A stretch of 9,153 nucleotides of DNA from Campylobacteraceae bacterium (GTDB lineage: Bacteria; Campylobacterota; Campylobacteria; Campylobacterales; Sulfurovaceae): the NCBI GenBank assembly GCA_027031505.1, contig JALVQH010000325.1:1-9153 (forward strand). Direction: 5' to 3'. How positions within the stretch are numbered: position 1 is the stretch's first letter; the number at the start of each line of letters is the position of its first letter. Of this stretch, positions 1-6,422 are shown one piece after another. The notes beneath the pieces were generated by a model. The model had not been told where the DNA came from, did no database searches, and saw only the letters and a list, made by a program, of their open reading frames with translations. A program made the translations under genes and the position numbers.

Positions 1-1
1 C

Positions 2-754
2 CTGACTTCTGTTGTCCTGAGTCAAACGCCAAGATTTTTGGACTTATTTGAAGAGTATCTGATCTATGGCGGATACCCGGAAGTGGTCTTGATAGAGAGC
101 CGAGAGGACAAAATAGCCAAGCTGGACTCTATCGCTTCCTCGTACATCCAAAAAGACATCAAAGATTTGGCGAATATTGAAAACATTGACGGCTATAATA
201 CGTTGATACAGTATCTCTCCATCAACATGGGAAACATGATAAACCTCTCCAGTATTTCTACAGCAATCGGTCTTTCGCTCCCCACGGTCAAAAAATACAT
301 CCATCTGCTTCAGGAGACATTTATCCTCAGTGAATTGAAGCCGTTTTTTAGAAATAAAAATAAAGAGATCAGTAAAAATGGAAAGATATTTTTCGGAGAT
401 ATTGGTGTAAGAAATTTACAGATAAAAAACTTCAATCCCCTCTCTTTTCGTACCGATGTCGGAGCGTTGTATGAGAACTATGTCTTCAACCAGCTCGATA
501 GTCAAGATGTTCTCTCTTCACTTTATATGTACAGAACCCAGTCCAGAACTGAGATAGATTTTATTCGAGTGAGAGAATCTGCTGCTTTATTGTATGAGGT
601 CAAATCAGGTTCCGCTCGTAACATACCCAAGGCGATCGTGGAGTTTGAAAAGCGCTATCGTGATGAATTTTCAGCGATAGAAAAATATGTGATCAACAGG
701 GATGTTCTGGATGTCAAACAGGGAGTTTTGTTTGTACCTGCTTTTTTGGTGTAG
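2..754 (+). CDS. AAA family ATPase with DUF4143 domain, C-terminal part (5' end outside window)
   Basis: The reading frame is open from the left window edge to a TAG at 752-754, so this is the last 250 residues of a longer protein; the TTG at 38 is an internal codon, not a likely start. Seen: FEEYLIYGGYPEVV, the usual join between the AAA module and the C-terminal domain; then IGLSLPTVKKYIHLL, a winged-helix-like segment, followed by ETFILSELKPFF and KIFFGDIGVRN, which mark DUF4143 (COG1373 ATPases). Near the end ALYENYVFNQL, RTEIDFI and LYEVKSGSA give the spaced E, D and E-x-K pattern of the PD-(D/E)XK-like fold in this family. The Walker motifs would lie upstream and cannot be seen. The physiological role of these ATPases is largely unknown; many sit in accessory regions. 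The family call is firm; function is open. No clear terminator follows it. Confidence 0.85.
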   Translation: MTSVVLSQTPRFLDLFEEYLIYGGYPEVVLIESREDKIAKLDSIASSYIQKDIKDLANIENIDGYNTLIQYLSINMGNMINLSSISTAIGLSLPTVKKYIHLLQETFILSELKPFFRNKNKEISKNGKIFFGDIGVRNLQIKNFNPLSFRTDVGALYENYVFNQLDSQDVLSSLYMYRTQSRTEIDFIRVRESAALLYEVKSGSARNIPKAIVEFEKRYRDEFSAIEKYVINRDVLDVKQGVLFVPAFLV

Positions 755-874
755 CAATTCGTCATTGACCCATTTGAAGATTGCCAAATAAAAAGCAACA
801 TACCCGTAACAACAAAAAGCGGAAAAGACGACGATAATTTTCACTTTTTAAGCACGCCCAAGAAAAAAGTATTC

Positions 875-901
875 TACAATTAGGTACGATTTGAAGTACC
901 T
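875..901 (+). promoter_or_regulatory. Possible oad promoter -10 box and overlapping dyad
   Basis: TACAAT at 875-880 matches a sigma70 -10 box in five of six positions, at a sensible distance from oadG. No convincing -35 box is visible, which is common for Campylobacterota promoters. The predicted transcription start falls in a perfect 6-bp dyad, AGGTAC at 882-887 and GTACCT at 896-901 with an 8-base loop. This dyad ends just before the AAAGGA ribosome-binding site (903-908). It could be an operator or a leader hairpin. The rest of 755-915 shows no gene. Confidence 0.35.
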
Positions 902-915
902 CAAAGGAATGGATA

Positions 916-1155
916 ATGGATATCAATTTGGTAGCCGAAGCGCTCAAATTTATGGTGCTTGGGATGGGGATCGTGTTTGTCTTTTTGGCTTTGCTGGTGC
1001 AAATCATGAAATGGCAGGCTGGGCTCACCGCCAAATACTTCTCTCCCAAATCATCTCCCGCCCCGATTTACACGCCCGCAGATGATGAAGAAGCACGTAC
1101 GGCTGCTATTATCGCAGCGGTCACCGAATACCGCAAAACCCACCCCAAAGGATAA
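916..1155 (+). CDS. oadG: Oxaloacetate decarboxylase gamma subunit (OadG family membrane anchor)
   Basis: A 79-residue protein with one membrane segment at about residues 11-31 (FMVLGMGIVFVFLALLVQIM), then a short cytoplasmic tail rich in Pro, Ala and charged residues. This size, the GMGIVFVFL signature and the position directly before oadA fit the OAD_gamma family. In the Klebsiella enzyme the gamma subunit anchors and helps assemble the alpha and beta subunits and binds a zinc ion near its C-terminus. The start at 916 is set by AAAGGA at 903-908, seven bases upstream. Its stop codon is three bases before the oadA start, and its last codons carry the oadA ribosome-binding site, so translation is probably coupled. 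The tail here lacks an obvious His-rich zinc site. Overall sequence conservation in this family is weak, so the call leans on topology and context. Confidence 0.85.
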   Translation: MDINLVAEALKFMVLGMGIVFVFLALLVQIMKWQAGLTAKYFSPKSSPAPIYTPADDEEARTAAIIAAVTEYRKTHPKG

Positions 1156-1158
1156 CCC

Positions 1159-2982
1159 ATGGCCAGAAAATACATCGATGTAATGGACACAAGTTTCCGT
1201 GACGGTTTCCAGTCGGTTTTCGGCGGTCGGGTACTGATGGAGGATTTCTATCCGGCGGTTGAAGCCGCAGTCGAAGCGGGGTTGTACCATTTCGAATTCG
1301 GCGGCGGGGCACGCTTTCAGGCGCCACTCTTCTACCTCCGGGAAAACCCCTTCGAGATGATGGATGGCTTCCGGGAGATCGTCGGGGATAAGGCCGACCT
1401 GCAGGTGCTCGCCCGCGGGATCAACACCGTCATGCTCGATACTGGCAGCCGGGAGATGATCGATCTGTTTGCCAAACTCTTCGCCAGACACAGCGTCAAC
1501 ACGGTGCGCAACTTCGACGCCCTCAATGACGTGCGCAATCTCGAATACAGCGGAGAGATGATCAAAAAACACGGGATGAATCATGAAGTGGTGGTGACGA
1601 TGATGGATCTGCCTCCCGGATGCAAAGGGGCGCACGATGTGGCGTTCTATGAAAAAACCCTGCGGGAGATTCTTGAGAGCGGTCTGCCCTTTGACCGGGT
1701 GACGTTCAAGGATGCCAGCGGTACCTCCAGTCCCCACAAAGTGTATGAGACGATCCGTATGGCACGCAGACTTCTCGGTGAGAATATGCGTTTGCGTCTC
1801 CATACCCACGAAACGGCCGGGGTGAGTGTGGCGGCGTATCTCGCGGCGCTTGAAGCGGGAGTGACCGGGATCGATCTGGCCGCAGCGCCCGTCAGCGGCG
1901 GTACCAGTCAGCCGGACATTTTGACCCTGCTTCATGCGACCAAAGGGAGTGAATTCAATCTCGGTGATCTCAAGCTCGACAAAGTGCTCAAATACGAAGA
2001 GCGGTTCAAGGAGGTGATGAAAGACTACTTCATCCCGCCCGAGGCGACCCGGGTCAATCCGCTGATCCCCTTCGCGCCCATGCCTGGCGGAGCACTCACT
2101 GCCAATACTCAAATGATGCGCGACGAGGGGAATCTGGATAAATTTGACCAGGTGATCCACGCCATGACCGAAGTGGTTGAGCGGGGTGGATACGGCACCT
2201 CGGTGACTCCGGTAAGCCAGTTTTACTGGCAGCAGGCGTATGCCAATGTGATGTTTGGTCCCTGGAAACAGATCGCACCGGGGTACGGCAAGATGGTGCT
2301 GGGATACTTCGGCCGCACACCAGTCGCTCCCGATCCCGAGATCGTCGAACTGGCTGCCGCGAAGCTCAAGCTGGAACCCACGACCGAAAACCCGCTGGAC
2401 ATTGCCGACAACGATTTTAAAAAGTCGATCGCCTACTGGAAAGCCCGCCTCGAAGAGGAGGGGCTGGAGACCACTGAAGAGAACATTTTCATCGCCTGCG
2501 CCGGTGACAAAAAGGGGATCGCTTTTCTCAAAGGGGAATCCCCCCTCATGGTTCGTAAAAACGAACAGCAATCCTCGCCCGAAACACCCCAAAAATCAGG
2601 AGATAAAGCCATGACTGGACGCTACAATGTCGTCGTAGACGGAAAAACCTATTCGGTTGAAGTGCAGGAAGCCGACGGCACTGTCGAAGTGACCCCTGCC
2701 GCCCCCGCACCGTCACCGGCAGCAAAAACTGCTGAAAATGCACCGGCTCCGGCACCGGAGAGCACCGGGAGCGTTGAGATCCGATCGCAGACGCCGGGGC
2801 ACGTATGGAAAGTCCTCAAGGCTCCCGGCGATGCGGTTGCAGAGGGGGAGACGATCCTGATCCTCGAGGCAATGAAGATGGAGATCGAGATCGCTGCTCC
2901 TCAGGCAGGAGCGGTGGCTTCAGTCCATGTAGCGGTCAATGACAGTGTCGAAGACGGCCAGCTGCTCGCTACTCTGGTTTAA
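1159..2982 (+). CDS. oadA: Oxaloacetate decarboxylase alpha subunit / PycB-type carboxyltransferase with biotin carrier domain
   Basis: A 607-residue soluble protein that transfers CO2 between oxaloacetate and biotin. Residues 1 to about 275 form the TIM-barrel carboxyltransferase: DTSFRDGFQS at 10-19 with the metal-binding Asp15, RNFDALND at 117-124, the conserved Lys184 in TFKDASG, and the metal ligands His215 and His217 in RLHTHETAG. Residues about 275-465 are the conserved carboxylase domain (IPFAPMPGGALTANT, GGYGTSVTPVSQ). An Ala/Pro-rich linker (about 512-534) leads to the biotinyl domain, with EAMKMEI and biotinyl Lys573, 35 residues from the C-terminus as usual. The start at 1159 has AAAGGAT (1147-1153) at a good spacing. 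The sequence follows the Campylobacter PycB type closely, where the partner PycA makes a two-subunit pyruvate carboxylase; here the oadG and oadB neighbours argue for the decarboxylase sodium pump. Both uses are possible. An in-frame Shine-Dalgarno and ATG precede the biotin domain (see separate entry). Confidence 0.93.
   Translation: MARKYIDVMDTSFRDGFQSVFGGRVLMEDFYPAVEAAVEAGLYHFEFGGGARFQAPLFYLRENPFEMMDGFREIVGDKADLQVLARGINTVMLDTGSREMIDLFAKLFARHSVNTVRNFDALNDVRNLEYSGEMIKKHGMNHEVVVTMMDLPPGCKGAHDVAFYEKTLREILESGLPFDRVTFKDASGTSSPHKVYETIRMARRLLGENMRLRLHTHETAGVSVAAYLAALEAGVTGIDLAAAPVSGGTSQPDILTLLHATKGSEFNLGDLKLDKVLKYEERFKEVMKDYFIPPEATRVNPLIPFAPMPGGALTANTQMMRDEGNLDKFDQVIHAMTEVVERGGYGTSVTPVSQFYWQQAYANVMFGPWKQIAPGYGKMVLGYFGRTPVAPDPEIVELAAAKLKLEPTTENPLDIADNDFKKSIAYWKARLEEEGLETTEENIFIACAGDKKGIAFLKGESPLMVRKNEQQSSPETPQKSGDKAMTGRYNVVVDGKTYSVEVQEADGTVEVTPAAPAPSPAAKTAENAPAPAPESTGSVEIRSQTPGHVWKVLKAPGDAVAEGETILILEAMKMEIEIAAPQAGAVASVHVAVNDSVEDGQLLATLV
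2597..2613 (+). promoter_or_regulatory. Internal Shine-Dalgarno and in-frame ATG inside oadA
   Basis: CAGGAGAT at 2597-2604 lies six bases before an ATG at 2611 that is in the oadA frame (Met485). Initiation here would give a free 123-residue biotin carrier protein starting MTGRYNVVVDGKTYSVEV and containing Lys573. The position is exactly the domain junction between carboxyltransferase and carrier. It may be a working internal start or the relic of a gene fusion; the sequence alone cannot decide. Confidence 0.4.
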
Positions 2983-3000
2983 ATCTGTTTGAGCATGACG

Positions 3001-4335
3001 ATGAAATTTTTTTTCTTGAACCTGTTATTTGCATGGAGTGCGCTGAGTACTTCCCTTTCAGCAGCAACCGAAACAGGAGCGTCTCCCGTCCCTGAGTCTC
3101 CGGCAGCATTTGAAGCCGATTTCGAATCCAAAAGCATCAGCCATCTCGTGCGGGATTTTTTCACAACAACCGGCGTGTACGCTATCATCAATCCCAAACA
3201 CGAGATCCGCACCATCGGCGGCAAACAGGTGGATATCGCCTGGTACGAAAGCTGGGGAAGGGTGCTCATGTTCGGGATCGTTTTTCTTCTCTTTTACCTC
3301 GCGATCGCCAAAGGCTTTGAGCCGTTGCTGCTGCTGCCGATCGCCTTCGGAGGTCTGCTGGCCAACATCCCCATCGCCGACATGACCGGTGAGCACGGGA
3401 TGCTCGGGATTATCTACAATATGGGGATCGCCAATGAGTTTTTCCCGCTGCTGATCTTCATGGGCGTAGGAGCCATGACCGACTTCGGGCCGCTGCTGTC
3501 TCATCCCAAGACAGCACTGCTCGGCGCAGCGGCGCAGTTTGGAATATTTGGCTCTCTTGTGGGGGCGGCAGCTCTGTCTCAGTATACGGATCTATTTCAC
3601 TATACGATGAAACAATGTGCTTCGATCAGCATCATCGGCGGGGCGGATGGTCCGACATCGATCTTCATCGCTTCGGCCCTCTCTCCGGAGCTGCTGGGAG
3701 CCATTGCCGTAGCAGCATACTCCTATATGGCGCTTGTACCGGTGATCCAGCCCCCGATCATGCGGGCACTGACGACCAGAGAAGAGCGACAGATCGTCAT
3801 GACCACTACCCGCAAGGTGCATCGTCTCGAGAAACTGATTTTTCCGCTGGTGGTCGTGATGATGATCGCCCTGATCCTCCCCGATGCTGCGCCGCTGATG
3901 GGGGCGTTTGCCTTTGGAAATTTTGCCAAAGAATCAGGGGTCGTGGATCGTCTCAGTGGTGAGATGCAAAATTCATTGATTAACATTGTTACCATTTTTC
4001 TGGGATTGGGAGTCGGCTCCAAGCTTAAGGCTGACAGTTTTCTGGTGCCTGAGACGCTTGGGATCATGATCATCGGGCTGGTCGCCTTCGGTGTCGGGAC
4101 GGCTGCCGGGGTATTGATGGGCAAGATCATGAACAAACTCTCCAGAGAACCTATCAATCCCCTTATCGGCGCCGCCGGTGTCTCGGCCGTACCGATGGCT
4201 GCCCGCGTCGTGAGCAAAGTCGCCGCCGAGGAGAAACCGGGCAATATCCTCCTCATGCACGCCATGGGACCCAACGTCGCCGGGGTGATCGGTTCGGCGG
4301 TGGCGGCGGGGGTGTTGTTGTCGATTTTCAAATAG
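3001..4335 (+). CDS. oadB: Oxaloacetate decarboxylase beta subunit, sodium-translocating membrane protein
   Basis: A polytopic membrane protein (444 residues from this start) of the OAD_beta family, which decarboxylates carboxybiotin and exports sodium. Hydrophobic segments run from about residue 87 to the C-terminus. The residues described as functional in Klebsiella OadB (Asp203, Tyr229, Asn373, Gly377, Ser382, Arg389) all appear at one constant offset of 13: Asp216 in [10 protein letters not shown], Tyr242 in YSYMALVP, Asn386, Gly390, Ser395 and Arg402 in [18 protein letters not shown]. The end, [17 protein letters not shown], is also typical. An N-terminal extension begins [20 protein letters not shown], which looks like a signal peptide or extra membrane helix, followed by a polar stretch. 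The start is uncertain: TTG 2989, ATG 2995 and ATG 3001 are all in frame. I chose 3001 because a weak TGAG lies at a fitting distance and it gives a clean MK start. The gene follows oadA by under 20 bases, in one operon. Confidence 0.93.
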   Translation: MKFFFLNLLFAWSALSTSLSAATETGASPVPESPAAFEADFESKSISHLVRDFFTTTGVYAIINPKHEIRTIGGKQVDIAWYESWGRVLMFGIVFLLFYLAIAKGFEPLLLLPIAFGGLLANIPIADMTGEHGMLGIIYNMGIANEFFPLLIFMGVGAMTDFGPLLSHPKTALLGAAAQFGIFGSLVGAAALSQYTDLFHYTMKQCASISIIGGADGPTSIFIASALSPELLGAIAVAAYSYMALVPVIQPPIMRALTTREERQIVMTTTRKVHRLEKLIFPLVVVMMIALILPDAAPLMGAFAFGNFAKESGVVDRLSGEMQNSLINIVTIFLGLGVGSKLKADSFLVPETLGIMIIGLVAFGVGTAAGVLMGKIMNKLSREPINPLIGAAGVSAVPMAARVVSKVAAEEKPGNILLMHAMGPNVAGVIGSAVAAGVLLSIFK

Positions 4336-4343
4336 GTTTATTT

Positions 4344-4369
4344 TTGCATAAGAAACAATACGCTATGAT
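4344..4369 (+). promoter_or_regulatory. Possible promoter of the toxin-antitoxin operon
   Basis: TATGAT at 4364-4369 is a good -10 box. TTGCAT at 4344-4349 resembles a -35 box, but the 14-base gap is shorter than the usual 17, so only the -10 element is convincing. The position just after oadB and just before the dyad and antitoxin gene fits an independent promoter for the cassette. Confidence 0.35.
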
Positions 4370-4371
4370 TG

Positions 4372-4393
4372 ATACATAAGATTTTTTATGTAT
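4372..4393. promoter_or_regulatory. Inverted repeat, candidate antitoxin operator
   Basis: A perfect 8-bp dyad, ATACATAA (4372-4379) and TTATGTAT (4386-4393), separated by six bases. It sits between the -10 box and the AGGAG ribosome-binding site of the antitoxin gene. Ribbon-helix-helix antitoxins normally bind such repeats to repress their own operon, so this is the natural operator candidate. Binding is inferred. Confidence 0.5.
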
Positions 4394-4405
4394 TAGGAGT
4401 AAACC

Positions 4406-4657
4406 ATGAGCGCATCTGTTCGAAAGAATTTTGTGTTCCGTCAAGAGGTCGCTTCTCACCTTGAGGAGATGGCCAGAGAAAACGGCCAGTCTATGACGTC
4501 TCTGGTCGAAGAGATGATTGAGGATCGATATGGGAGCAAGCGGGTTGCCGACAGGCTGGAAGCTTTTCATCGTACGTTGGAGATCGCTGATCGTATAGGG
4601 CCGGGATTGTTCAAGGATAAAACAGTTCAATCCATCAAGGCAGAGATGGATGTATAA
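4406..4657 (+). CDS. Antitoxin with ribbon-helix-helix-like N-terminus
   Basis: An 83-residue protein directly upstream of, and overlapping, a PIN-domain toxin gene. The N-terminal part (about residues 4-42) has the ribbon-helix-helix pattern: a short strand RKNFVFR, a helix EVASHLEEMARENG, then the SMTSLVEEMIEDRY helix. The C-terminal half is charged and would be the toxin-binding region. It most likely neutralises the toxin and represses its own promoter through the dyad at 4372-4393. AGGAG at 4395-4399, six bases before the ATG, supports the start. I do not recognise a named family member. The RHH assignment is from pattern only, while the antitoxin role rests mainly on the gene pair layout. 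Confidence 0.72.
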   Translation: MSASVRKNFVFRQEVASHLEEMARENGQSMTSLVEEMIEDRYGSKRVADRLEAFHRTLEIADRIGPGLFKDKTVQSIKAEMDV

Positions 4658-5081
4658 CGCCATCTTTCTCGATGCCAATGTCCTGGCTGATCTCTATGAT
4701 ACATCACGCCCCTATGCGTCAGCCAGTAGAAAAGCTCTCGAATTTTTGCTTTCGCGTGATACGACTCGTTTGTTTACGTCGTGCGATGTTGTGACGACGA
4801 TTTATTATATTTTCTCCAAACACAATAAAGAAGAAGCCTTGAATCACATCATAGGGATCAACTGCTGGTGCAATATCGTGGAGTTTGGTAACACTGAGAT
4901 CACGCAAAGCACCCAACTCATGAAGCAGAATCCGAGTTTCACCGATTTAGAAGATACAATCCAGTATGTCATGGCACAGAAAGTCAATGCCGATCTGATT
5001 CTCTCCAACGACAGCGGCTTTGTCAGTGATGGGATCGATGTGATGGGGACGGAGGAATTTTGTGAGAAGATGGGGATATGA
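4650..5081 (+). CDS. PIN-domain toxin (VapC-like ribonuclease)
   Basis: A 143-residue protein starting with the PIN motif IFLDANVLADL (Asp8), typical of VapC-like metal-dependent RNases. Further acidic candidates for the active site are Asp99, Glu101 and Asp102 in FTDLEDTIQYVMA, and Asp121 in LILSNDSGF, which together with Asp8 give the usual set of PIN carboxylates. Length is normal for a single PIN domain. The gene overlaps the antitoxin by 8 bases (ATG inside the last antitoxin codons), so the two are translationally coupled and expressed together. VapC toxins cleave tRNA or rRNA and halt translation when the antitoxin is lost; the target here cannot be told. The cassette sits between unrelated metabolic genes, as expected for a mobile addiction or stress module. 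Confidence 0.85.
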   Translation: MYNAIFLDANVLADLYDTSRPYASASRKALEFLLSRDTTRLFTSCDVVTTIYYIFSKHNKEEALNHIIGINCWCNIVEFGNTEITQSTQLMKQNPSFTDLEDTIQYVMAQKVNADLILSNDSGFVSDGIDVMGTEEFCEKMGI

Positions 5082-5097
5082 AAGAATGAGAGTTATC

Positions 5098-5138
5098 GGT
5101 GCTGTGAGGCACAGCATCCTACGGCCTTACCATAAGGC
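5098..5138. repeat. Pair of REP-like hairpins
   Basis: Two adjacent hairpins between the toxin gene and msrA. The first pairs GGTGCTGTG (5098-5106) with CACAGCATC (5110-5118), nine pairs including one G-T, with a 3-base loop. The second pairs GCCTTA (5124-5129) with TAAGGC (5133-5138). Read on the minus strand the first is preceded by GTAG, the tetranucleotide that marks many REP palindromes mobilised by RAYT transposases. No U-tract follows, so a Rho-independent terminator is unlikely, though the hairpins may still isolate the toxin transcript from msrA. Confidence 0.45.
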
Positions 5139-5174
5139 AGCAGACATATCGGTTAGAAGATAGAGCAGAAAATA

Positions 5175-5183
5175 TGCTATAGT
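5175..5183 (+). promoter_or_regulatory. Possible extended -10 promoter of msrA
   Basis: TGC (5175-5177) followed by TATAGT (5178-5183) forms an extended -10 element, 27 bases before the msrA start. No clear -35 box is seen, which extended -10 promoters can do without. Confidence 0.4.
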
Positions 5184-5210
5184 GTCCTCCACCAAACACA
5201 GGAGCGAACT

Positions 5211-5711
5211 ATGCCGCAAGAAAAAATCGAAAAAGCCATTTTAGCCGGTGGATGTTTCTGGGGGATGCAGGAGCTGATCCGGAAGCTCCCCGGAGTGATC
5301 GGTACTCGGGTGGGCTACACCGGCGGGGATATCCCGCATGCGACGTACCGCAACCACGGCGACCATGCCGAAGCGGTTGAGATCCTGTTTGATCCGTCGC
5401 AGACGAGCTACCGGGAGTTGCTGGCGTTTTTCTTCCAGATCCACGACCCCACGACCCCCGACCGGCAGGGCAACGATATCGGGCGCTCATACCGTTCCGA
5501 AATCTTCTACACGACCGAGGAACAACAAGCGATCGCCTTGCAAACCATTCGGGATGTCGATGCGAGTGGTTTGTGGCCGGGCAGAGTGGTGACCAAGGTC
5601 AGTCCCGCCGGTGATTTCTGGGAAGCCGAACCGGAGCACCAGGACTATCTCCAGCACTACCCGGGCGGCTATACTTGCCACTTCATTCGACCCGACTGGG
5701 TGTTGGAGTGA
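5211..5711 (+). CDS. msrA: Peptide-methionine (S)-S-oxide reductase MsrA, cytoplasmic
   Basis: A 166-residue single-domain MsrA that reduces the S-epimer of methionine sulfoxide in proteins and free methionine. It has GGCFWGMQE with catalytic Cys15, GYTGG (usual GYAGG) at 35-39, the catalytic Glu54 in [22 protein letters not shown] at 79-91 and EHQDYL at 142-147. The only other cysteine, Cys156 in GGYTCHF, is the natural resolving residue, to be reduced by cytoplasmic thioredoxin. There is no signal peptide. AGGAG at 5200-5204, six bases before the ATG, sets the start. It heads the msr cluster but is separated from msrB by a 320-base repeat-rich gap, so it may be its own transcription unit. 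Confidence 0.95.
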   Translation: MPQEKIEKAILAGGCFWGMQELIRKLPGVIGTRVGYTGGDIPHATYRNHGDHAEAVEILFDPSQTSYRELLAFFFQIHDPTTPDRQGNDIGRSYRSEIFYTTEEQQAIALQTIRDVDASGLWPGRVVTKVSPAGDFWEAEPEHQDYLQHYPGGYTCHFIRPDWVLE

Positions 5712-5739
5712 GGGGTTTCACTTTGGTATTTGTATCGGC

Positions 5740-5977
5740 TCGGCAGAAATCACTTCTGGAGGCAGGGTTTCAACCCTGCACAAGACGGGACTGAAGTCCC
5801 TGCTCCTGATGAGAGTGGCGCCTGTCGGGTTCTATTCGGAACCGGAGGTTTCACCCCCGAACATGAGGGAACCAAACGCCCCCATTCCTGACGGGAAATG
5901 CCTGTGAGGTTCTATCCGGAACCGGACTCTTCAGCTCTGAGCATGACAATCCCGAACGTTCCACACCGGACGAAGAG
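5740..5977. repeat. Palindrome-rich intergenic repeat with two 80-bp tandem units
   Basis: The 320-base gap 5712-6031 has no convincing gene but much structure. Hairpin 1: GCAGGGT (5762-5768) pairs with ACCCTGC (5773-5779) around TTCA. Hairpin 2: GGGAC (5787-5791) pairs with GTCCC (5796-5800) around TGAA. Then follow two related units exactly 80 bases apart, beginning at 5820 and 5900. Both start GCCTGT, share GGTTCTAT, CGGAACCGGA, TTCA and CATGA at the same offsets, and each contains the hairpin GGTTC-N6-GAACC. About three quarters of the first 48 bases match. The second unit fades out near 5977. I read it as a degenerate mobile or REP-type repeat cluster rather than coding DNA. Confidence 0.6.
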
Positions 5978-6031
5978 GGACTATGGAACTCTGATAAGAC
6001 CAATACACTCCACTACCCCAAAGGAGATACT

Positions 6032-6391
6032 ATGTCCTACAACACACTCACCGATGAAGAGAAACGCGTCATCCTCGACAAGGGAACTGAGCCGCCGTTT
6101 ACGGGGAAGTTTCTGAATCACAAGGGGGAGGGGGTCTACACCTGCCGCCGGTGCGGTGCCGGGCTGTTCCTCTCCGATGCCAAATTTGACTCCGGTACGG
6201 GCTGGCCGAGCTTTGATGAGGCGATACCGGGAGCGGTACAGGAGGTGCCCGATGCCGACGGTCGACGCGTCGAGATCGTCTGCGCCGGCTGTGGCGCACA
6301 TCTCGGGCATGTGTTCAGAGGGGAGAGGATGACTCCCGAAAATACGCGATACTGTGTCAACTCCATTTCCCTTGATTTTGCAAAAGGGTAA
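6032..6391 (+). CDS. msrB: Peptide-methionine (R)-S-oxide reductase MsrB, cytoplasmic, zinc-binding
   Basis: A 119-residue MsrB that reduces the R-epimer of methionine sulfoxide. Four zinc ligands are present in two CxxC pairs, Cys38/Cys41 in YTCRRCGAG and Cys84/Cys87 in VCAGCGAHLGHVF. SGTGWPSF (54-61) and RYCVNS with catalytic Cys108 complete the active site. Where E. coli MsrB has a second, recycling cysteine (SGCGWPSF) this protein has Thr56, so it must be reduced by another route, as is known for many MsrBs. No signal peptide. AAAGGAG (6020-6026), five bases before the ATG, sets the start. The fusion gene follows 31 bases downstream with its own ribosome-binding site, so the two are probably co-transcribed. 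Confidence 0.95.
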   Translation: MSYNTLTDEEKRVILDKGTEPPFTGKFLNHKGEGVYTCRRCGAGLFLSDAKFDSGTGWPSFDEAIPGAVQEVPDADGRRVEIVCAGCGAHLGHVFRGERMTPENTRYCVNSISLDFAKG

Positions 6392-6422
6392 TGTGTATCC
6401 GGCTGGCTGTCAAGGAAACCGC

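Noticed and set aside
1051..2592. A 513-codon open frame on the minus strand opposite oadA
   Set aside because: It lies wholly opposite a strongly conserved carboxyltransferase, its translation is rich in His, Arg and Phe without any recognisable domain, and long antisense frames arise from GC-biased codon use.
3723..4331. A 202-codon open frame on the minus strand opposite oadB
   Set aside because: It mirrors the hydrophobic oadB sequence; low-complexity Ala/Thr/Ile composition and no family resemblance.
5740..5977. A CRISPR array
   Set aside because: Only two diverged 80-bp units and unequal hairpins; no identical short repeats with unique spacers and no cas genes.
5611..6116. Two overlapping plus-strand frames across the msrA-msrB gap
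   Set aside because: They translate the palindromic repeats, overlap flanking genes in other frames, and show no homology that I recognise.
6354..6422. Earlier start for the Msr fusion, overlapping msrB
   Set aside because: No ribosome-binding site, and it would put 23 residues in front of a clean signal peptide; ATG 6423 has AAGGAA at the right distance.
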